From an uncultured Eubacteriales bacterium (GTDB lineage Bacteria > Bacillota > Clostridia > Monoglobales > Monoglobaceae): a stretch of 6,592 nt of DNA. Shown here piece after piece: positions 1 to 3,248 of this stretch. Every line of letters starts with the position of its first letter. Position 1 is the stretch's first letter. The stretch lies in NCBI GenBank assembly GCA_905205855.1, contig CAJLFL010000103.1:1-6592 (forward strand). The letters are read 5' to 3'. The notes under the pieces are model-generated. The model was given only the letters and a program-made list of their open reading frames with translations, was not told where the DNA came from and searched no databases. The position numbers were made by a program, and so were the translations under genes.

Positions 1-159
1 ATCCGATATTATTTCCTCAGCGTCCTCTTTGCTGAGCCGTTTGCCGGCAAAGCCGTACAAAACCGCAGCCAAATACGGGGTATAAGCTTTGATTGCCTTA
101 TCCAGTGAACTTGGCTCCTTTAATTTGAGCTGCCGCAGCAGCTTTGCTTCATCTACCAT
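1..159 (-). CDS. ECF-like RNA polymerase sigma factor, N-terminal fragment (cut by window edge)
   Basis: Only the first 53 codons are present; the gene continues past the left edge. The peptide starts MVDEAKLLRQL and includes the stretch AYTPYLAAVLYGFAGKRLSKEDAEEIISD. This resembles the start of sigma-70 region 2 in extracytoplasmic-function sigma factors, with the family pattern YxPYLxAVxY...LSxEDAEEIxSD. Such proteins bind core RNA polymerase and direct it to a small stress or envelope regulon. The ATG at 159 is preceded by AAAGGTAGG at a suitable distance, which supports the start. A possible ECF-type promoter lies about 50 bases upstream (212-240), consistent with autoregulation. Region 4, any anti-sigma partner gene and the regulon are outside the window, so the subgroup cannot be assigned. 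Confidence 0.75.
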   Translation of the reverse strand, partial: MVDEAKLLRQLKLKEPSSLDKAIKAYTPYLAAVLYGFAGKRLSKEDAEEIISD

Positions 160-211
160 TTTAAACCTACCTTTTTGCAAAGTTAAAAGCTTTTAGTCTT
201 TACACTTTTAT

Positions 212-240
212 ATATCCTTAAAAACCCCGAAAAAGTTTCA
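212..240 (-). promoter_or_regulatory. Possible ECF sigma autoregulatory promoter
   Basis: Read on the minus strand, TGAAAC (240-235) is followed by a T-rich 17-base spacer and GGATAT (217-212). The AAC core followed by a T-run is typical of -35 elements used by ECF sigma factors. The site lies about 50 bases upstream of the sigma gene start, and autoregulation is common in this family. The -10 half is a weak match. An alternative sigma-A-like pair, TTAACT then TATAAA with an 18-base spacer, lies slightly further upstream at about 254-283. Confidence 0.35.
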
Positions 241-372
241 TTTTACAAAAATTTATAGCTGTTATTTAAAGTAAAAGTTAACGGGGAAAGCTAAAAAGCG
301 TCTGAATGCTTCTGAGATACAAAGATCGGTTTTCCCTATGCAAATTTTTGGATAATGTGTGTGTATAAAGTG

Positions 373-406
373 AAACCCGGCAAGTACAGCGGCACTTTCC
401 GGGTTT
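373..406. terminator. Hairpin terminator downstream of the DUF2085 gene
   Basis: AAACCCGG (373-380) pairs with CCGGGTTT (399-406). After one mismatch, AAGT (382-385) pairs with ACTT (394-397), leaving an 8-base loop. The hairpin begins 25 bases beyond the stop codon of the minus-strand bicistron. The following tract on that strand (CACTTTATA) is only modestly T-rich, so termination may be partial. No plus-strand gene ends here. Confidence 0.55.
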
Positions 407-430
407 ACAAATGAGAAATAGTTTAAATTA

Positions 431-790
431 TTACTTATAATATTGTAAAACTTTTGTTACCCACCATACCGTAAAAGTATGTATGTTTATAAATAAATAT
501 ATTATGCCTATTCCTCCGAGTATTCCGGTAACTAAACGTCGTAGATTATTGCTTTCTTTCTTAAAAATATATTGTATGCCGCCGTCAATAATCATCGGAG
601 TTATAAGTGATGATAAGTATAAATAATTATTGCGGTATGTAATACACGCTATAATAATTCCAACGAAATAGCCTATCAGTATACCCGTACATCTTGCACA
701 TAATGGAAATTGTTTTCCGTTAAAATAAAAAGACCTTTCAGGTTTTTGGTGACACATAAATGTAATGGCAAGAAATTTTTTAAGTTTCAT
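431..790 (-). CDS. DUF2085 family small membrane protein
   Basis: This 119-residue protein shows the DUF2085 signature: CHQKPERSF (residues 13-21), then a hydrophilic turn, FPLCARCTG (28-36), then PMIIDGGIQ (65-73) and NNLRRLVTG (81-89). Hydrophobic stretches at about 37-52, 56-69 and 86-112 suggest three membrane segments. The Cys/His cluster (C13, H14, C31, C34) could bind a metal, but that is inference, and no reaction is established for the family. The gene follows the zinc-ribbon gene after a 6-base gap and has no clear Shine-Dalgarno sequence of its own, so translation is probably coupled. The premature stop at the head of the bicistron could therefore lower its expression. Two TAA stops sit in tandem at 428-433. 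Confidence 0.8.
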   Translation of the reverse strand: MKLKKFLAITFMCHQKPERSFYFNGKQFPLCARCTGILIGYFVGIIIACITYRNNYLYLSSLITPMIIDGGIQYIFKKESNNLRRLVTGILGGIGIIYLFINIHTFTVWWVTKVLQYYK

Positions 791-796
791 TAAAGC

Positions 797-1069
797 TTAA
801 AATCCGCTCATTCCGATAGCGGCGCCAATAAATATGGCATAAATTATATAAAGTATTACCGATAAAATTACACTTACTAATGCACCCGTGCCGGCGGATT
901 TTGCCTTTAACGGAGTGTTCCCTTTCCATACCAAATAAAGAATAAGTCCTGCAACAGGAACGCAAAATCCTAATAATGCCCATCCGAAACTGCTTGAATC
1001 GTCTTGGTTTTGCAAAGCATTTTTTCCCTGTGAACAGCCGCAGCCGGGACAGATTACGGCATCATCCAT
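797..1069 (-). CDS. Zinc-ribbon/two-helix membrane protein with disrupted 5' end
   Basis: The open frame from ATG 1069 encodes 90 residues: CPGCGC (residues 8-13), a short polar linker, then hydrophobic helices at about 28-48 and 61-86. The same frame continues upstream to 1094 as YCSKCGKEI, which restores a two-knuckle zinc ribbon (CxxC...CPGC) at the N-terminus. The upstream ATG (1102-1100) has an ideal GAGGTG six bases before it, but the next codon is TAG (1099-1097). The intact gene presumably ran from 1102. As it stands, either translation restarts at 1069, where GGAAAAG could act as a weak ribosome binding site, giving a protein without the first CxxC, or the gene is a very recent pseudogene. 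Everything downstream is undamaged. It is the first gene of the bicistron with DUF2085. Its molecular role is unknown. Confidence 0.65.
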   Translation of the reverse strand: MDDAVICPGCGCSQGKNALQNQDDSSSFGWALLGFCVPVAGLILYLVWKGNTPLKAKSAGTGALVSVILSVILYIIYAIFIGAAIGMSGF

Positions 1070-1096
1070 GATTTCTTTTCCGCACTTTGAACAATA

Positions 1097-1114
1097 CTAC
1101 ATTTTAATCACCTC
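1097..1114 (-). promoter_or_regulatory. Ribosome binding site followed by AUG-UAG start-stop
   Basis: GAGGTG (1114-1109), a 6-base spacer, ATG (1102-1100) and an immediate TAG (1099-1097). This is the best initiation site of the bicistron. TAG terminates both copZ and the nitroreductase gene in this same window, so it is a normal stop here and not recoded. Confidence 0.75.
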
Positions 1115-1144
1115 GTATAAATTTTGTAAATATGTGTCGGTAGT

Positions 1145-1173
1145 ATTTTATCCTACTTTATACTATTTGTCAA
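1145..1173 (-). promoter_or_regulatory. Sigma-A promoter of the zinc-ribbon/DUF2085 bicistron
   Basis: On the minus strand TTGACA (1173-1168), a 17-base spacer, and TAAAAT (1150-1145). Transcription should start near 1138, giving a leader of about 36 bases before ATG 1102. One copy of the TACTTTAT direct repeat (1154-1161) lies in the spacer and the other (1174-1181) abuts the -35 box. Confidence 0.8.
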
Positions 1174-1181
1174 TACTTTAT
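1154..1181. repeat. TACTTTAT direct repeat, candidate operator
   Basis: TACTTTAT occurs at 1154-1161 and again at 1174-1181, exactly 20 bp apart, or about two helical turns on one DNA face. A related ATACT/AGTAT motif recurs at 1143, 1160 and 1173. The repeats lie between the divergent promoters of the RHH gene and the zinc-ribbon bicistron. RHH regulators often bind short phased repeats, so this is a plausible binding site. The region is AT-rich, so chance cannot be excluded. Confidence 0.4.
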
Positions 1182-1193
1182 CTGATTTTAGTG

Positions 1194-1199
1194 TATAAT
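1194..1199 (+). promoter_or_regulatory. -10 element of the RHH gene promoter
   Basis: A perfect TATAAT at 1194-1199 lies just before the GAGGTGA ribosome binding site at 1207-1213. No good -35 box is found at 16-18 bases; the nearest TTGTCA is 21 bases upstream. A start near 1206 would give a very short leader. The promoter may be weak or need an activator. Confidence 0.4.
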
Positions 1200-1218
1200 T
1201 ATTTTTGAGGTGATTGTT

Positions 1219-1386
1219 TTGAAGCCGTTAAAAAATAAGATTAGCATAACTATTGATAGTGATATATTAGAAAAAATGAGAATTTTGGCTGAAAATGACG
1301 ATCGTTCTCTATCGCAGTATATAAATATTGTTTTAAAAACACATATAAGCAATATGGAATCAAAAGCTGACAATTCAAGTATATAA
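1219..1386 (+). CDS. Ribbon-helix-helix (Arc/CopG-type) DNA-binding protein, TTG start
   Basis: A 55-codon gene begins at TTG 1219, with GAGGTGA five bases before it. It encodes a lysine-rich arm, a beta strand (KISITID, residues 7-13), helix A (SDILEKMRILAEND, 14-27), the turn RSLSQ (29-33) and helix B (YINIVLKTHI, 34-43), then a polar tail. The strand-helix-turn-helix pattern with RSLSxYI is classic for the MetJ/Arc/CopG fold, which dimerises and places its beta sheet in the DNA major groove. The length is normal for stand-alone RHH regulators and antitoxins. It is transcribed away from the zinc-ribbon/DUF2085 bicistron and shares a 116-bp control region with it. No toxin-like ORF follows, which favours a local regulator over a toxin-antitoxin pair. 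The non-ATG start makes the gene easy to miss. Confidence 0.75.
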   Translation: MKPLKNKISITIDSDILEKMRILAENDDRSLSQYINIVLKTHISNMESKADNSSI

Positions 1387-1458
1387 TATAAACACATTCA
1401 AAAACAGTGCTTGCAGTATTTGTTGAACTATAATCAAGATATTTAGGGATAAGCATAT

Positions 1459-1491
1459 AGGAGAATTTATGTAACATTGTTTTACATGTGA
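1459..1491 (+). other. Ribosome binding site followed by AUG-UAA, no ORF
   Basis: AGGAG (1459-1463), a 5-base spacer, ATG (1469-1471) and an immediate TAA (1472-1474). A second ATG at 1486-1488 is followed directly by TGA. ATGTAA and TTACAT form the arms of a small inverted repeat over 1469-1487. The element lies between the RHH gene and the terminator at 1501. It may be a remnant of a deleted gene or a chance match. Confidence 0.3.
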
Positions 1492-1500
1492 ATAAAAACG

Positions 1501-1537
1501 AAACTCCGCAGCAGGTTTTACCTACTGCAGAGTTTTT
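1501..1537. terminator. Bidirectional intrinsic terminator (RHH gene / tRNA operon)
   Basis: The stem is built from AAACTC/GAGTTT, GCAG/CTGC and AGGT/ACCT, with a C-A mismatch between successive segments and a TTT loop. It is followed by a T-run on the plus strand. On the minus strand the hairpin is followed by CGTTTTTATT. It can end both the RHH transcript and the minus-strand tRNA operon, whose last tRNA ends about 40 bases away. Confidence 0.75.
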
Positions 1538-1576
1538 CTATTACCACGAACATAAAAAGTTCGGATAATATTGCTA

Positions 1577-1653
1577 TGGTGGACCTTCAGGGACTCGAAC
1601 CCCGGACCAACCGGTTATGAGCCGGTTGCTCTAACCAACTGAGCTAAAGGTCC
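1577..1653 (-). tRNA. tRNA with CAT anticodon (elongator Met or Ile2)
   Basis: This 77-base cloverleaf has an encoded CCA (1577-1579), acceptor GGACCTT, D arm GCTC/GAGC, anticodon stem ACCGG/CCGGT, loop CTCATAA with anticodon CAT (1617-1619), and T loop TTCGAGT. It lacks the initiator features, namely the C1-A72 mismatch and the three G-C pairs of the tRNA-fMet two genes upstream. The body resembles bacterial CAT tRNAs of the GGACCTTTAGCTCAGTTGG type. Members of that group may be elongator Met, or Ile2 when TilS converts C34 to lysidine. Sequence alone does not settle this. It is the last gene of the tRNA operon. Confidence 0.9.
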
Positions 1654-1667
1654 ATTTAATTAAATAT

Positions 1668-1699
1668 TGTAAGCAACAGCCTTTCAGCTGTTGCTTACA
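1668..1699. repeat. Perfect 13-bp inverted repeat between tRNA genes
   Basis: TGTAAGCAACAGC (1668-1680) pairs perfectly with GCTGTTGCTTACA (1687-1699) across a 6-base loop. It fills the 49-base gap between the Glu and the second CAT tRNA. On the minus strand it is followed by ATATTTAATTAA and not a proper T-run. It could be a leaky terminator or a processing hairpin for the tRNA precursor. Confidence 0.7.
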
Positions 1700-1702
1700 T
1701 CA

Positions 1703-1777
1703 TGGTGACTCCGAGGGGAATTGAACCCCTGTTACCGCCGTGAAAGGGCGGTGTCTTAACCTCTTGACCACGGAGCC
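1703..1777 (-). tRNA. tRNA-Glu (TTC)
   Basis: This 75-base cloverleaf has encoded CCA at 1703-1705, acceptor GGCTCCG pairing with CGGAGTC (one G-U at 2-71), and D region GGTCAAGAGGTTAAGAC, typical of tRNA-Glu. The anticodon stem is CCGCC/GGCGG with loop CTTTCAC and anticodon TTC. The T loop is TTCAATT. Only four bases separate it from the fMet gene upstream, so both are cut from one precursor. Confidence 0.95.
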
Positions 1778-1781
1778 AGAT

Positions 1782-1858
<77 letters not shown>

Positions 1859-1893
1859 ATATATGTTACGATAGCCAACGCCAGAGTTATGTC

Positions 1894-1982
1894 TGGTGCC
1901 GGAGACCGGAATCGAACCGGTACGGGAGAAAATTCCCACGGGATTTTAAGTCCCGGGCGTCTGCCAGTTCCGCCACTCCGGC
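1894..1982 (-). tRNA. tRNA-Leu (TAA)
   Basis: This 89-base class II tRNA has acceptor GCCGGAG/CTCCGGC, discriminator A and encoded CCA. The anticodon stem GGGA/TCCC carries loop CTTAAAA with anticodon TAA. A long variable arm (GGGA...TCCC around ATTTTC) and T loop TTCGATT follow. It is the first gene of the operon, directly after the promoter at 2011-2039. Confidence 0.95.
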
Positions 1983-2010
1983 GCATCACTGTCAATTTCG
2001 TAGCCAATCT

Positions 2011-2039
2011 ATAATATCACATCATAGGATATATGTCAA
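2011..2039 (-). promoter_or_regulatory. Promoter of the minus-strand tRNA operon
   Basis: TTGACA (2039-2034), a 17-base spacer and TATTAT (2016-2011) on the minus strand. Upstream is a very A/T-rich tract (about 2041-2092) that resembles an UP element. The predicted start near 2004 leaves about 20 bases of leader before tRNA-Leu. Confidence 0.85.
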
Positions 2040-2117
2040 GTGTTTTTTAAAAAATATTTTAAATTTTTAAAAATAAATATTTTTTGCTTAGGACAGGGAC
2101 AAATTTAAAAAATTTAC

Positions 2118-2146
2118 TTGAAATAAGAATTTTACTGTGGTATACT
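2118..2146 (+). promoter_or_regulatory. Promoter of tRNA-Arg
   Basis: TTGAAA (2118-2123), a 17-base spacer and TATACT (2141-2146), followed by the tRNA start 18 bases later at 2165. It diverges from the tRNA operon promoter, and the two share the A/T-rich stretch 2041-2117. Confidence 0.8.
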
Positions 2147-2164
2147 GGATAACGTTATGGATAT

Positions 2165-2241
2165 GCGCCCGTAGCTCAGTTGGATAGAGTGTCAGACTCC
2201 GACTCTGAAGGTCGTGCGTTCAAATCGCATCGGGCGTACCA
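2165..2241 (+). tRNA. tRNA-Arg (CCG)
   Basis: This 77-base cloverleaf has encoded CCA (2239-2241). The acceptor is GCGCCCG against CGGGCGT, ending in a G1-U72 wobble, with discriminator A. The D arm is GCTC/GAGT, the anticodon stem TCAGA/TCTGA, the loop CTCCGAC with anticodon CCG, and the T arm GTGCG-TTCAAAT-CGCAT. One G-U pair sits at the end of the acceptor, D and T stems, but the overall fold is sound. It reads the CGG codon only. Confidence 0.93.
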
Positions 2242-2248
2242 TATAAAT

Positions 2249-2300
2249 AGCATTTGTATGGCCGAGGGATTGTTCTCGTGCATCGTGCAAATGCTTTTTT
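2249..2300 (+). terminator. Terminator/attenuator stem-loop after tRNA-Arg
   Basis: AGCATTTG (2249-2256) pairs with CAAATGCT (2288-2295), followed by six Ts (2295-2300). Inside the loop CGAG (2263-2266) pairs with CTCG (2275-2278). The structure ends the tRNA-Arg transcript 8 bases after CCA. No separate promoter is obvious for the transporter gene at 2328, so read-through past this hairpin may supply its expression. Confidence 0.75.
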
Positions 2301-2327
2301 AACGAATTCAGCAAAGGAGAAACTTAA

Positions 2328-2945
2328 ATGAAAAGCTTTAAATCGGCATTTGCGGCAGGATTTATGATTTCAATCGGTGCGGCGTGTTTTTTGTCATGTA
2401 AAAGTAAAATTATAGGCGCACTGCTGTTTTGCGTTGCACTTTTTACAATATGTGTATTTAATCTTAACTTATATACGGGTATGGTGGGTTATTTTTTTGA
2501 GATAAAGAATAAGCTTGAAATATTCATAGTATGGCTCGGCAATCTTGCCGGCGGTGCTTTTGGCACTGTTTTGCTTCGTTCGGCAAGACATGATATTTTT
2601 GACAAGGCAACCGTGCTTGTTACCGCAAAGCTTAATCAGTCGCTTTTGCAGACTGCGGTATTGGCGCTTTTTTGCGGTGTATTGATGTTTATTGCAATTC
2701 ACAACAACAAAACAAACAAAAGCGATATACATAGACTTTTCGGGCTGATAGTCTGCATCATGACATTTATTCTCTGCGGCTTTGAGCATAGTATAGCGGA
2801 TATATGTTATTTCTGGTTCTCTGTTGATTCGGTTGAATTACTGCTCAGAGCGGTATGGTACGTGCTGCTTGTATCTGTATTTAATGCAATCGGAGCAATA
2901 ATGTTTAATGAGCTTACAAAAAACGCTGAAAATGCGGCACAGTAA
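2328..2945 (+). CDS. Short formate/nitrite transporter (FNT) family protein
   Basis: This 205-residue membrane protein has the FNT pattern: AAGFMISIG near the N-terminus, FNLNLYTGMVGY (44-55) in the position of the family's LxTG/S loop, GNLAGG (71-76), CGVLM (116-120), GFEHSIAD (151-158) and NAIGA (186-190). H154 corresponds to the conserved central-pore histidine of FocA/NirC. Six hydrophobic segments can be drawn, at about 8-24, 29-50, 64-84, 105-125, 136-158 and 170-193. FNT proteins are pentameric channels for small monovalent anions such as formate, nitrite or hydrosulfide. The usual length is about 255-285 residues; this one lacks most of the N-terminal amphipathic helix region and has short loops. 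AGGAGA seven bases before ATG 2328 supports the start. The substrate cannot be assigned: no pyruvate formate-lyase or nitrite gene is nearby. Confidence 0.82.
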   Translation: MKSFKSAFAAGFMISIGAACFLSCKSKIIGALLFCVALFTICVFNLNLYTGMVGYFFEIKNKLEIFIVWLGNLAGGAFGTVLLRSARHDIFDKATVLVTAKLNQSLLQTAVLALFCGVLMFIAIHNNKTNKSDIHRLFGLIVCIMTFILCGFEHSIADICYFWFSVDSVELLLRAVWYVLLVSVFNAIGAIMFNELTKNAENAAQ

Positions 2946-2959
2946 TGTGCCGCATTTTT
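2930..2959. terminator. Perfect 12-bp bidirectional terminator overlapping the FNT stop
   Basis: AAATGCGGCACA (2930-2941) pairs without mismatch with its complement at 2946-2957 across the tetraloop GTAA, which has the GNRA form and includes the TAA stop of the transporter gene. Five Ts (2955-2959) end the plus strand, and the minus strand reads GCATTTTCAGCG followed by a T-run. It serves both the FNT gene and the convergent copper operon. Confidence 0.88.
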
Positions 2960-2970
2960 GCTGTATATAG

Positions 2971-3228
2971 CTACTTCTTCAAAAATGAGAAGAATCCGTT
3001 TTTGGTGTACGGCTCAGAGATGATGCCGCTTAGTGTATAACCTGTTCCGCTTATAACGTCTGTCAGTTTTGCTTCATCTAAAGGATTTTCGCTGATTATC
3101 TCGGTTTCGCCCTTTGAATGTGACGAGCTTACCTTTTTTACATCAAAGTTATTCCTTATTTCATCATTTACATGCGCCTCGCAGTGTCCGCACATCATAC
3201 CGTCGATTTTTAAAACTGTTTTTATCAT
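2971..3228 (-). CDS. copZ: CopZ-like copper chaperone, single HMA domain
   Basis: This 85-residue cytosolic protein has one heavy-metal-associated domain. The metal site is GMMCGHC (residues 10-16), with the Cu(I)-binding pair C13 and C16. It is followed by helix EAHVNDEIRNN and the strand pattern KGETEIIS, and by GYTLSG near the end of the fold. A lysine/phenylalanine-rich tail (FFSFLKK) extends beyond the usual 68-70 residues of CopZ. Chaperones of this kind carry Cu(I) to the CopA ATPase and can also load CsoR. The gene is last in the copper operon, 20 bases after copA. The start at ATG 3228 has AGGAG nine bases before it; an ATG-TAA just inside that spacer is too close to the Shine-Dalgarno sequence to be used. 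It ends in TAG, before the terminator at 2930-2957. Confidence 0.9.
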   Translation of the reverse strand: MIKTVLKIDGMMCGHCEAHVNDEIRNNFDVKKVSSSHSKGETEIISENPLDEAKLTDVISGTGYTLSGIISEPYTKNGFFSFLKK

Positions 3229-3248
3229 TTTACATCTCTCCTTTTATG

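Noticed and set aside
780..983. 67-codon minus frame overlapping the zinc-ribbon gene
   Set aside because: Out of frame with both real genes of the bicistron and without any recognisable pattern.
1097..1099. TAG recoded as an amino acid to rescue the zinc-ribbon start
   Set aside because: copZ and the nitroreductase gene in this window both end in TAG, and no recoding signal is seen.
1188..1477. Minus-strand frames of 69 and 75 codons over the RHH region
   Set aside because: AT-rich antisense frames without a family pattern; the plus-strand RHH reading is far more coherent.
1219..1500. RHH protein as antitoxin of a toxin-antitoxin pair
   Set aside because: No toxin-sized ORF follows it before the terminator at 1501, and the divergent genes do not resemble known toxins.
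2165..2330. Integration site at the tRNA-Arg 3' end
   Set aside because: No repeat of the tRNA 3' end, integrase or other mobile gene is present nearby.
2469..2789. 106-codon minus-strand frame inside the FNT gene
   Set aside because: Antisense shadow of a well-supported membrane protein gene.
3228..3240. ATG-TAA immediately after the copZ Shine-Dalgarno sequence
   Set aside because: Only two bases separate AGGAG from this ATG, too close for initiation; the copZ ATG at 3228 is at a normal distance.
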